The notes under the pieces were generated by a model, which made no database searches, was not told the origin of the DNA, and saw nothing but the letters and a program-made list of their open reading frames with translations. Positions 19,519 through 28,312 of a stretch of DNA of 64,000 bases are shown piece after piece; positions within the stretch are counted from its first letter, which is position 1, and each line of letters opens with the position of its first letter. The translations under genes and the position numbers were made by a program. The stretch covers positions 62,001 to 126,000 of the forward strand of contig NZ_CP101620.1 of NCBI RefSeq assembly GCF_024399475.1, written 5' to 3'. Source of the stretch: Allocoprobacillus halotolerans. GTDB taxonomy: Bacteria; Bacillota_I; Bacilli_A; Erysipelotrichales; Coprobacillaceae.

Positions 19519-19950
19519 ATGCAATGAGAAACAACTTATATTTGTGTAGAAAATATTGAAAAATCTTTACATTTCTATCGTCAATTTTTAAATCAGGAAC
19601 CTTTATATCATAATGAAAATCGCTGGTTTCATTTTGCCTGTGGTTTATCTCTATACAATAAAAAATATGATGAAGACTTAATCAATCAAGGCAAATTATC
19701 ACATTTTAATCAAGCTTACTTAGATGATTTTTACAAAACAGATTTTCCTAAGAAAAACAATCTTGTTATTTTTATTTTTGAAGTAGATAACCTTTGCCAA
19801 GAATACCTACGCATCAAAAATCTAAACATTGGCGAAGTTTCCCCGATAATGTTTGTTGATATTCATATGCCTTATTATTTTAATGTGATTGACCCTGATG
19901 GTAATACTTTGGAAGTGACAGACCAATTCAATCCAAATGATAATGTCTAA
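19519..19950 (+). pseudogene. VOC-family (glyoxalase-like) protein with stop at codon 3
   Basis: An ATG perfectly spaced from TTGGAGG opens a 143-codon frame that is clean except for TGA at codon 3 (19525-19527), where TGG (Trp) would be expected: MQ-stop-ETTYICVENIEKSLHFYRQ. The rest is a good vicinal-oxygen-chelate fold: ENIEKSLHFYRQFL start, a middle NNLVIFIFEVDNL and the ending NVIDPDGNTLEVTDQ. Because of the early stop it is missed by simple gene finding. TGA works as a real stop elsewhere in the window, so this is either a nonsense mutation or a base error. Confidence 0.7.
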
Positions 19951-20004
19951 AATAATGATAAATCACATAAAAAATGGTATAATAAGCCAAAGGAGGATGA
20001 TCTT

Positions 20005-21579
20005 ATGGGAATTTATCTTAATCCTGATAATATTCAATTTTTAGAAGCATTTAATAAAGAAATCTATGTAGATAAATCATTACTGATTCAACAGGTTGAA
20101 TATTTAAAGAAAAATGTGAATAAATATATCTGTGTATCTAGACCTAGACGTTTTGGTAAGTCTACTGATGCTAATATGCTTGTGGCTTATTATTCTAAGG
20201 GCTGTGATTCATCAGATTTATTTAATCATTTAAAAATAAGTCATACTAAACAATATGAAACTCATCTCAATAATCATAATGTCTTTCATTTGAATATGCA
20301 GGATTTTCTAAGTCAGACTCATGACATAAAACAAATGATTCAGCTTATTAATGATTCTCTTGTTTGGGATTTGCTTTTACAATACAAAGATTTAATGTAT
20401 TTTGATCAAACCAAATTGATAAGAGATTTAAATGATATATATTGTCAAACACACGAACAATTCATTTTCATTATTGATGAATGGGATTGCATCTTTAGAG
20501 AATATAAAAACGATAAAGATGCACAAAAAACTTATCTTGATTTTTTAAGAAATCTATTAAAAGATAAGCCATATGTTGAACTTGCCTATATGACAGGTAT
20601 TCTTCCCATCAAAAAATATGGAACGCATAGTGCCTTAAATATGTTTGAAGAAATTTCCATGATTGATGCAGAACCACTTCCTGAGTTTATGGGATTTACC
20701 GAAACGGAAGTTGAAAATCTCTGTTTACAACATCATGTCAGCTATGATGAAATGAAAGAATGGTATGATGGCTATCAGGTCAGAGATGACTTGTCTACAT
20801 TTTCTCCACGTTCTGTCGTTTCAGCGATTGTTCGCAAGAAATTTGGCAACTATTGGACATCTACCGAAACTTATGAAGCCTTGCAAGTCTATATTGATAT
20901 GAACTTTGATGGCTTGAAAGATGACGTTATTAAACTTCTAGCAGGAGAAAATGTTCCTGTGCAGACTTCATCGTTTCAAAATGATATGACGACTTTAAAA
21001 TCAAAGGACGATGTCTTGACATTATTAATCCATCTAGGCTATTTGGGATATAACGACTCTCATCAGACATGTTATATACCTAATAAAGAAGTGGTTGATT
21101 CCTTCGTCAATTCAATTAGAAATTCTGACTGGAAAGAAACAACCAAGGCATTACTGAACAGTCAAAAACTATTGGAAGCTACGTGGAATCAAGACGAAGA
21201 AATGGTTGCTAAGTATATAGAAGAAGCCCATTTGGATACATCCATTTTAATCTACAACAATGAAAATGCATTGGCATATACATTGTCTATTGCTTATATA
21301 TATGCCAGAAATCATTATACAATCATTAGGGAAATGCCAACAGGCAAAGGCTTTGCAGATATGGTTTTTATACCTTATCATGATAAACCAGCCATGATTG
21401 TCGAACTCAAATGGAAACAAGATGTCCAAACAGCTATCACGCAAATCAAAGAAAAGAAATATCCAAAAGAATTAGAAAAATATAAAGATAACTTGTTGAT
21501 TATAGGGATTACCTATGATCAACAAACAAAGAAACATACATGTTGTATCGAAAAAATGCATGATAAAAATTGTATTTAA
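20005..21579 (+). CDS. AAA-ATPase-like protein with C-terminal PD-(D/E)XK nuclease domain
   Basis: 524 residues. The N-terminal half is the PF09820-type ATPase: VDKSLLIQQVEYL, a P-loop-like SRPRRFGKSTDANML, a Walker B-like FIFIIDEWDCIF and MTGILPIKKYG. The C-terminal ~120 residues are the PF08011-type nuclease with E...GKGFADMVF...PAMIVELKWK. Copies are abundant in gut Firmicutes and Bacteroidetes and their role is unsettled. ATG follows AAAGGAGGATG; a strong terminator follows, so it is a single-gene unit. Confidence 0.85.
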   Translation: MGIYLNPDNIQFLEAFNKEIYVDKSLLIQQVEYLKKNVNKYICVSRPRRFGKSTDANMLVAYYSKGCDSSDLFNHLKISHTKQYETHLNNHNVFHLNMQDFLSQTHDIKQMIQLINDSLVWDLLLQYKDLMYFDQTKLIRDLNDIYCQTHEQFIFIIDEWDCIFREYKNDKDAQKTYLDFLRNLLKDKPYVELAYMTGILPIKKYGTHSALNMFEEISMIDAEPLPEFMGFTETEVENLCLQHHVSYDEMKEWYDGYQVRDDLSTFSPRSVVSAIVRKKFGNYWTSTETYEALQVYIDMNFDGLKDDVIKLLAGENVPVQTSSFQNDMTTLKSKDDVLTLLIHLGYLGYNDSHQTCYIPNKEVVDSFVNSIRNSDWKETTKALLNSQKLLEATWNQDEEMVAKYIEEAHLDTSILIYNNENALAYTLSIAYIYARNHYTIIREMPTGKGFADMVFIPYHDKPAMIVELKWKQDVQTAITQIKEKKYPKELEKYKDNLLIIGITYDQQTKKHTCCIEKMHDKNCI

Positions 21580-21612
21580 AAGGCTAAAAATCAATAATTT
21601 TTAGCCTTTTTT
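21578..21612 (+). terminator. Rho-independent terminator
   Basis: AAAAGGCTAAAAA pairs with TTTTTAGCCTTTTTT around an eight-base loop, right after the nuclease gene. Confidence 0.85.
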
Positions 21613-21749
21613 CAATGAAATTTTTAAAGGTAAAAGTTCCTGTTTGATATCAAATTCTTCTATACAATGACAACATTATTTTCAAACTTCTTCATAAATA
21701 ACCAAATAATCATTCATTATCGTTTTACCTACATGTCCTTTTGTATTTA

Positions 21750-21845
21750 TGTAAAGATGAATATTTACAAAGAAATATGTATTTATATCTTGATAAAATG
21801 TAAAGAAATCATTACAATTATAAATGTAATCAAAACATTACATTT
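21750..21845 (+). promoter_or_regulatory. Promoter with three TGTAA...TTACA operator dyads
   Basis: Three inverted repeats precede the XRE gene: TGTAAA/TTTACA (21750-21769), TGTAAA/ATTACA (21799-21816) and AAATGTAAT/ATTACATTT (21822-21845, nine-base perfect arms). A promoter, TTGATA (21790-21795), 17 bases, TACAAT (21813-21818), overlaps the second dyad, so binding there would block RNA polymerase. Autoregulation by the XRE protein is inferred. The rest of the 21613-21749 gap shows nothing clear. Confidence 0.6.
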
Positions 21846-21863
21846 TGAAAAGGAGTGATGACA

Positions 21864-22067
21864 TTGATTGAAAATAAAATTAAAGTTTTACGTGCCCAAA
21901 ATGATTGGACACAAGCTGATTTAGCAGACCAAGTCGGTATTTCTAGGCAAGCTGTGATTTCAATAGAAAAATATAAATACACCCCTTCATTAGAACTAGC
22001 TTTTAAAATTGCAAAAGCATTTGGTGTATCCATTGATCAGGTTTTTCATTATAAGGAGGAAGAATAA
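21864..22067 (+). CDS. XRE-family transcriptional regulator
   Basis: About 67 residues, almost all helix-turn-helix: IKVLRAQNDWTQADLADQVGISRQAVISIEK, typical of short YozG-like regulators. The TTG at 21864 is the best start (eight bases after AAGGAG) and gives MIENKIKVL; the ATG at 21858 is too close to the ribosome site. It is followed one base later by a small membrane protein, a pairing common in Firmicutes, and preceded by three operator-like dyads. Confidence 0.82.
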   Translation: MIENKIKVLRAQNDWTQADLADQVGISRQAVISIEKYKYTPSLELAFKIAKAFGVSIDQVFHYKEEE

Positions 22068-22068
22068 T

Positions 22069-22383
22069 ATGTATGAACAGATCTTTATTTTAATATGTCT
22101 TGTTGTTGCTTTGGTGGCAACATTATGGTTGTATACTTTAAAAGCTAAGAAAAAAATGAAATATAAAGATGATGAACGTTGGAATATGGTGTTATTAAAA
22201 GCCTATGAAAATTTACAAATAACACTTTGGCTCTTAATTGGTGTGATTATTATCGCTCAATCCATGTTAGATTCTCAAACTGTTTTTACCCTTGATCGTG
22301 TCATTTGTTTTGGACTTATTTATATAGGCATTCATAATCTCATTGAACTTATCTCTATTTATTATTTTGATAAACAACTTTAG
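22069..22383 (+). CDS. Small membrane protein paired with the XRE regulator
   Basis: 104 residues from the ATG at 22069 after AAGGAGGAAG. It shows three hydrophobic segments: FILICLVVALVATLWLYTL, TLWLLIGVIIIAQSML and the C-terminal VICFGLIYIGIHNLIELISIYYF, with a charged KAKKKMKYKDDERW loop. This resembles the DUF2178-like proteins often encoded next to short XRE regulators; the function is unknown. Co-transcribed with the regulator and probably with the downstream sugar kinase (8-base gap). Confidence 0.7.
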   Translation: MYEQIFILICLVVALVATLWLYTLKAKKKMKYKDDERWNMVLLKAYENLQITLWLLIGVIIIAQSMLDSQTVFTLDRVICFGLIYIGIHNLIELISIYYFDKQL

Positions 22384-22391
22384 GAGAAAAG

Positions 22392-23252
22392 ATGATGAAA
22401 TCAACATTAATTATCGGTTCAAGTGTTTGCGATGTTTATATTTATGTGAGTCAAATGCCACAAGTTGCAGGAGATGAAAATATTATCAGACAAGAAATGT
22501 CAATGGGTGGTTGTGCCTGGAATGTAGCATCTGTTTTTAGACAGTTACAATTACCCTATACCCTCTTTTCACCGATTGGTCAAGGCATTTATGGCGATTT
22601 TGTAAAAAGACATTTTCAAAAATACCACATCCCACAATTAATCGAAACTACTCAAAAGAATGGGTGTTGTTATTGTGTGATTGACAACAAAGGTGAACGT
22701 ACTTTTCTTTGTGAACATGGTGCAGAGTATTTCTTTCAAAAAGAATGGTTTTCTTTACTAGATATGTCACAATATGATTCTATTTATATTTGTGGTTTAG
22801 AAATTGAAGAAGATCAACAACAGCTGATTTATCAATTTTTAAAACAATATCCACATCACACAATATATTTTGCACCTGGTCCACGTCTTTTAGAAATCCC
22901 TGAACAATCTATGCAAAATATCCTCTCACTCCGCCCTGTTTTACATCTCAATCAACAAGAAATATTAACTTATACCAAACAAAATGATTTAGAAAAAGCT
23001 TGTGTCTTGCTTTATCAACAAACAAAGCAACCAATTATTGTCACTTTGGGAAAGGATGGTTGTTATTTCTATGATGAATCACCGGCTTATTTTGTCCCAA
23101 CACCAAAAGTATCAGTATATAATACTAATGGTGCTGGTGATACGCATTTAGGTGCTATCATGGCTTATCGTCAAAAAGGATATGCATGGCTTGAAACATT
23201 ACAAAAAGCCAATATCATGGCTGGTCTCAAAATATCAAAAAAGCACTTATAG
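22392..23252 (+). CDS. PfkB-family carbohydrate kinase
   Basis: 286-residue ribokinase-type enzyme that phosphorylates a sugar or nucleoside with ATP. The N-terminal signature region is MSMGGCAWNVASVFRQL (a GGxxxN substrate loop) and the C-terminal signature is NTNGAGDTHLGAIMA with the catalytic Asp. The Cys-rich GCAWN and GCCYC stretches are unusual but do not touch the motifs. The substrate cannot be inferred. Start is ATGATG after GGAGAAAAG; it ends at a bidirectional terminator shared with ldh. Confidence 0.87.
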   Translation: MMKSTLIIGSSVCDVYIYVSQMPQVAGDENIIRQEMSMGGCAWNVASVFRQLQLPYTLFSPIGQGIYGDFVKRHFQKYHIPQLIETTQKNGCCYCVIDNKGERTFLCEHGAEYFFQKEWFSLLDMSQYDSIYICGLEIEEDQQQLIYQFLKQYPHHTIYFAPGPRLLEIPEQSMQNILSLRPVLHLNQQEILTYTKQNDLEKACVLLYQQTKQPIIVTLGKDGCYFYDESPAYFVPTPKVSVYNTNGAGDTHLGAIMAYRQKGYAWLETLQKANIMAGLKISKKHL

Positions 23253-23275
23253 TTTTTGCTATAAATGCTTTTTTC
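23234..23275. terminator. Bidirectional terminator between PfkB kinase and ldh
   Basis: AAGCACTTATAG pairs with CTATAAATGCTT with A- and T-runs on both sides, serving two convergent genes. Confidence 0.8.
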
Positions 23276-23276
23276 A

Positions 23277-24221
23277 TTATAAATCTAAATCATCTAAAAC
23301 AGCTTTTAAGGCTTTAGCACTTGATTGTAATTTTTCATTTTCATCATTATTTAAATAAATATCAACAACTTTTTCAACACCTTTTTGTCCAATAACTGTT
23401 GGAATGCTCAAGCATAAGTCATTCAAACCAAATTCACCTTGCATTAAACTTGATACTGGTAAAACAGCATGTTCATCTTTGACAATGGCTGTCGCAATAC
23501 GTTTAACTGCCACCGCTACACCATAATAAGTTGCTCCTTTACGTTCAATAATTTCATAAGCACTATCTCGTACTTCTTGAGCCAATCTTTCCATTGCTTC
23601 TTCATGATTGAAATGTCCACGCAATTCACAGAAATGATTGATATGAATACCTGCAACCTGTGCGCCAGACCAAACAGCCAATTCACTATCACCATGTTCT
23701 CCAATAATATAGGCATGTACATCACGAGGATCAACTTGTAAATGTTTTCCCAAAACATATTTCAATCTTGCTGTATCAAGAACTGTTCCCGAACCAATAA
23801 CACGATGAGCTGGGAATCCTGATAATTTCAATGCCACTTCTGTTAAAATATCAACCGGATTCGAAACAATTAATAAAATCCCTTCACATTGTCTTTCTTT
23901 AATTTCTGGAATAATGCTTTTAAATATTTGCACATTCTTTTTCACTAAATCCAATCTTGTTTCATTTGGTTTTTGATTTGCTCCTGCCGTAATCACAATT
24001 AAACCAGCATCCACAATATCATCATAACTTCCTGCATAAATATTCATTGGTGTTAAATAAGCACTTCCATGACTTAAATCCATCGCTTCTCCTTCAGCTT
24101 TTTGATGATTAGCATCAATTAACACCATTTCTGAAAACAATCCTGTTTGAATCAAACTGAACGCAGATGTTGCACCAACAAATCCACATCCAATCACTGC
24201 AACCTTTTGCATATTTACCAT
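23277..24221 (-). CDS. ldh: L-lactate dehydrogenase
   Basis: Reduces pyruvate to L-lactate with NADH, regenerating NAD in fermentation. About 314 residues with the Rossmann loop VAVIGCGFVGATSAF, ITAGANQKPNETRLDL, VSNPVDILT, and the active-site histidine in IIGEHGDSELAVW. The ATG at 24221 follows AAGGTG; the GTG nine bases upstream is a poorer choice. Monocistronic and intact. Confidence 0.93.
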   Translation of the reverse strand: MVNMQKVAVIGCGFVGATSAFSLIQTGLFSEMVLIDANHQKAEGEAMDLSHGSAYLTPMNIYAGSYDDIVDAGLIVITAGANQKPNETRLDLVKKNVQIFKSIIPEIKERQCEGILLIVSNPVDILTEVALKLSGFPAHRVIGSGTVLDTARLKYVLGKHLQVDPRDVHAYIIGEHGDSELAVWSGAQVAGIHINHFCELRGHFNHEEAMERLAQEVRDSAYEIIERKGATYYGVAVAVKRIATAIVKDEHAVLPVSSLMQGEFGLNDLCLSIPTVIGQKGVEKVVDIYLNNDENEKLQSSAKALKAVLDDLDL

Positions 24222-24283
24222 TTTTATCACCTTCCACCCTTAGTATACCCAAAAATATTAAGAATTCAAATCATATGCTCCAA

Positions 24284-25376
24284 CTATTTCTTTTGTGGTG
24301 TATTGTATCCATAATATTCCTCAAAATATTCAAAACCACTTTTTACATTTTGTTCATAAAAACCAATTACAAACTCTTGTCCAAGAATGGGAATATGTTT
24401 TACTTTTATAATTTCATAGGCTATTTTACTATTTTCATCAAAAGACAAACCAGATGGAATATGATAAACTTGTCCATCACTGAATTGAAATGTGAAACAT
24501 GGTAAATAAATCTTAGAAAGACCATATCTTTGTGTCATTGTAGAAATCATTATATCGATATGAACATTTTCTAACTGATTCCATTGATAATGACGGTTTC
24601 TTTGATGACTTTGTTTTAATAGAAGTCCTAGCAAAATAGAGAAACGACCTTGAAATTGTTGAGAACATATTTGTATTCCTTCATCCGTTAATTCAATATA
24701 ATTTTGTTTTGTAATTGCTAAATGATAAAGCGTCAATATAATGATAAGACTAATCACTGTCCATATTATCACTGTCAAAGTATTTGCTTGATACCATTCC
24801 ATCATTGATAAACCATATCTATAATTAATATGACTAATGAGTTGTGGTAAAGCATTTCCAAAAACAAAACCTAAAATAACAGAAAATATTATCATAATAA
24901 AGATGCCTACATAGTAATCCATCAGCTGTATTCTTTTTCCAATTACAATAGTATGTTGAGTGCGTAAGTAATCAGATAACTTTTGTAATCCTTTTTTCAT
25001 TAATTTTTTATCAATATGTTCTTGTTCCAATAATTGTTCTTGACACAAAACATCCAAAATGGGATATCTTTTTTTGAAATTCATGACATATCTGTTGAAT
25101 ATATTGTAATGATGCAATTTGAGTATCAATCTTTTGAATATGATGTTCTAATACAGTTTGGAAATTTGTAGATTGTTCAAAAATGGCAATAATGTCTTCA
25201 ATAGGAATTTCTAACTCTCTTAAAAAATGTATTTTTTTCAGTTTTTCAATATCTTCAAAAGTATAATCTCGATAACCATTTTCATCTCTTTGAGGATTTA
25301 TCAAACCCATTTTTTCATAATAACGTAAAGTATGTGAACTCATAGATAATTGTTTTTCTACTTCTTTAATTTTCAT
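24284..25376 (-). CDS. MerR-family regulator fused to a membrane domain (frameshifted)
   Basis: About 364 residues. The N-terminal MerR helix-turn-helix is clear (MKIKEVEKQLSMSSHTLRYYEKMGLI, then a coiled dimer helix). The rest is an unusual tail with two membrane helices (YYVGIFIMIIFSVILGFVFG and LTVIIWTVISLIIILTLYHL) and a PH-like C-terminal half. The frames meet at a coding-strand A7 (25069-25075): removing one A or adding two gives HEFQK(KK)RYPILDVLC. The ATG at 25376 follows AAGGTGG. Its promoter is a classic MerR site. The ligand is unknown; membrane tethering suggests it senses envelope state. Confidence 0.78.
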
Positions 25377-25398
25377 CACTTCCACCTTCCTTGAGGAT

Positions 25399-25429
25399 AT
25401 TATAAACCTTAGATGAACTCTAAGGTCAA
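25399..25429 (-). promoter_or_regulatory. MerR-type promoter with 19-base spacer and dyad operator
   Basis: On the minus strand TTGACC (25429-25424) and TATAAT (25404-25399) are 19 bases apart, the long spacer that MerR proteins untwist. A perfect dyad, ACCTTAGA/TCTAAGGT (25406-25426), fills the spacer. It drives the MerR gene itself. Confidence 0.78.
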
Positions 25430-25478
25430 TACATTTTTGGAAAAAGTCATGTTTCTTGCATATAAAATGTTGGATAAC

Positions 25479-25507
25479 TTGACTTTTATTCTAAAAATAC
25501 CTATACT
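25479..25507 (+). promoter_or_regulatory. Promoter of the L,D-transpeptidase gene
   Basis: TTGACT (25479-25484), 17 bases, TATACT (25502-25507). Confidence 0.7.
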
Positions 25508-25540
25508 TCTAAATGTAACTTTAATATGAGGGGTATATAT

Positions 25541-26990
25541 ATGGAGGAAACAAAAATACAGGAAAAAAGTCAAGAAAAAAGATTCGTATAAAAAAAGATC
25601 ATGTTTTTAAAGCGAGTCTTATTTTATGTGCATTGATAATTGTTGTTTATCTTTTTGGATGTTTCTATTATCACAATCGTTTTATGAGTCATACAACAAT
25701 TAATGATATTGATGTTTCAGGAATGACTTATCAAGATGCCAGTACAACTCTTGAAAAAGCTCTTACAAAGCAAACATTGACGTTAACGTTTGTTGATGAT
25801 ACAACTGAAACTTTACAACAAGATGAAAGTGGTATTACATTTAATCAAAATAACAGTATTCAAAAGACATTAGATCAACAAAATTATTTTCTTTGGTTTA
25901 CACATTTCTTTCAATCTACAAAAATAAATTTAAATGATTTATTGGTTATTGATGAAGACAAATTAAAAAAACTGTAACATCTTTACAACATGTTCAAGAT
26001 GAACAGATTGCTCCAGTAGATGCAAAGGTTGAATATAAAGATGATAATTTTGTAATTACACCTGAAGTCTTTGGGTCAACGATTCAAAATGATCCTTTGA
26101 TTGCAGCAGTGGAAAAAGCCTTTCAGACGCGTCAAGATGCAATCAATTTAAAAGAACAGCATATTTACAAAGAACCACAATTAACATCAAAAGATGAAAG
26201 AATAACAAATTTACAAAATCTAGCCAAAGAATATTGTAATGCGAAAATCACTTATAAAACAATTTCTGGAAATATTGTTTTAGATGGTAATGATTTGATT
26301 CAATGGTTATCTATTGATGAAAAAGGAAATTACTATTATGATGAAGAAGAATTTAAAAATCAGGCAAAAAAATTCGTTAAAGAAACTTTAGCTCCAAAAA
26401 TTAATATTGCTGGAAAAGCGAAAACATTTAAAGGCGCTAATGGAACAAGAACTGTTTCTGGTGGAAATTATGGTTATAAGCTGAAACAAAGTGAAGAAGT
26501 TGAAGGTTTATTAGCTGATATTAAGGCTCATAAAAAAGAGACAAGGAGTCCTTCTGTATCTGGTGTTCAAGCATCTTATAGTAATGGTGGATTAGGAAAT
26601 ACATTTGTTGAAATTGATATGACAAAACAACATATGTGGTTTATCAAAAATGGAAAAGTTGTTTTAGAGTCTGACTGTGTGACTGGATTAGCGAGTGACC
26701 CTGATCGCAAAACACCTGGTGGAACATATTATGTTTATTTTATGCAACGTAATCGTGTGTTAAGAGGACGTATTCAAGCAGATGGTAAGCCTGAATATGA
26801 AACACCAGTTGCTTATTGGATGGCTTTTAATGGTGGTATTGGTTTACATGATGCAACATGGCAATCTTCATTTGGTGGTGATCGTTATAAAACACATGGT
26901 TCACATGGTTGTATCAATTTACCTTATAATGTTGCTGCATCATTATATAGTTATTTAAAAGTGAATATGCCTGTTGTTTGTTATTATTAA
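25541..26990 (+). CDS. L,D-transpeptidase with PG_binding_4 domains (two frameshifts)
   Basis: Cell-wall cross-linking enzyme of about 483 residues, membrane-anchored near its N-terminus (LILCALIIVVYLFGCFYY). Two peptidoglycan-binding (PF12229-type) domains precede the C-terminal YkuD domain with the catalytic GSHGCINLPY motif. Two breaks occur at A-runs: A6 at 25575-25580 and A7 at 25965-25971; one extra A in each restores EKKIRIKKDHVF and DKLKKTVTSLQ. The start ATG 25541 follows GAGGGG. The catalytic part is fully readable. It forms 3-3 cross-links, which resist most beta-lactams. Confidence 0.87.
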
Positions 26991-26998
26991 ACAATAGC

Positions 26999-27037
26999 TA
27001 AAAAAGGAAAAACAAATTTTAAAGTTTTTCCTTTTTG
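26999..27037. terminator. Bidirectional terminator
   Basis: AAAAAGGAAAAAC (27001-27013) pairs with GTTTTTCCTTTTT (27024-27036) between convergent genes. Confidence 0.75.
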
Positions 27038-27923
27038 TCTTCTCTTATTTTTTGTAAAAGAAAATCAATAAATCGAGATATTGTATAACTTAACGATTGA
27101 TATTTTTTCCATATAATAAAAGATGATGTCATTAATGTGGGTGTTAGTGGTCTAAAGCATAAATGATCACTATCACCTGCAACAGATCTCTCAATCACAA
27201 TTGCATAACCTATACCTTGTTCAACCAATATGGATGCAATGGTCGTTAATTCACAAACAGCGACGAATTTTAATTGATGATATAATTGTGAAGCTACCCA
27301 ATTTTTTAAAATAGCTTGTGTTTCTTTTCTAGCAGTATTAATCAATGGTTTATCCATCAAATTAGTAACTTCAATATATTGTTTTTGGGATAAGACATCA
27401 TCTTTTGTCATAAGAATCCCCATCTTTCATTATTCGGTAATTGCAAAGAATCAAATTTATCCAATATCACTGGCGCTAAAATCACGCCTATATCCACAAT
27501 TCCTCGATCAACTGATTCCACAATCAAATCACTATTTCCACTGCGAACACGAAAAGTTACATGAGGATATATCTTTTGAAATTCTTTCATATATTTTCCC
27601 ATTGTTTTGGTTGCCTCTGTCACCCCACAGGCAAGCACAATTTCTCCATAAACTTCATCAATCTGATGTTGAATTTCTAGCTGAGCTTTTTGGCTAAGCT
27701 CTAAAATTTCCTCAGCACGTCTTTTTAAAATCATTCCAGCTTCAGTTAATAAAACTTTTCTTTTCCCTCTGATAAAGAGTGCTGTTCCTAGTTCGTCTTC
27801 TAATTGCATTAATTGACGACTTAAAGTAGGTTGAATAATGTGTAGAATCTGTAATGCATGTGTAAAATTTTCTTCTCTAGCAACAGTTAAAAAATAATTT
27901 AAAACTCTTAATTCTATATCCAG
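27019..27923 (-). CDS. LysR-family transcriptional regulator, frameshifted and without a standard start
   Basis: About 301 residues covering a whole LysR protein: helix-turn-helix (NYFLTVAREENFTHALQ, IIQPTLSRQLMQLEDELG, LFIRGKRKVLLTEAG) and a substrate-binding domain. One G short in a G4 run (C4 on plus, 27418-27421) splits it; G5 gives NNERWGILMTKDDVL, typical of the family. The 5' end has a good GGGAGG site, but only CTG (27921-27923) or ATA (27915-27917) is available as start before an in-frame TAG at 27930-27932. Either an unusual start or a lost one. Confidence 0.75.
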
Positions 27924-28056
27924 ACCTCCCTATTCCCATTATATTATCTTTAAAGATTCATGCCTTGTTTTTACGAAACAATTTTATCGAAACATTCTCT
28001 TTCATTCATAAGTTTTCCATTTTTCCATGTTATAATATGGATAGAAGGTTGGGAAT

Positions 28057-28269
28057 ATGAATGCTTTTTTAAGAAGATTTTTTCAAATCATTATTTTTGT
28101 TGCCTTATCTTTTCTTTATTTTTCAATTATTTCTTTTATGATTCCATTCCTATTTCCTCATACCACCATATCTTTTGATAATATCCTAGGTTTAATATCT
28201 GTTATTATTTATATCACTATCATCATTTCTTTAATATTAGTCGCAATTCATAAAATTGAAGTTCAATAA
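28057..28269 (+). CDS. Small membrane protein, unknown function
   Basis: 70 residues with two hydrophobic helices (IIIFVALSFLYFSIISFMIPFLF and ILGLISVIIYITIIISLILVAI) and basic ends. ATG follows AAGG; a TATAAT at 28031-28036 lies just upstream and a terminator follows, which supports a real gene. No family recognised. Confidence 0.6.
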   Translation: MNAFLRRFFQIIIFVALSFLYFSIISFMIPFLFPHTTISFDNILGLISVIIYITIIISLILVAIHKIEVQ

Positions 28270-28301
28270 AAAATTCTTACCCATAAAGCAAGAATTTTTT
28301 A
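28266..28301. terminator. Bidirectional terminator
   Basis: AAAAAATTCTT pairs with AAGAATTTTTT between the convergent small membrane protein and aminopeptidase genes. Confidence 0.8.
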
Positions 28302-28312
28302 CTATCTTATCA

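Noticed and set aside
19519-19950. TGA read as tryptophan (alternative genetic code)
   Set aside because: TGA closes other complete genes in the window, for example the SNF2 helicase at 10149, and Trp is otherwise encoded by TGG.
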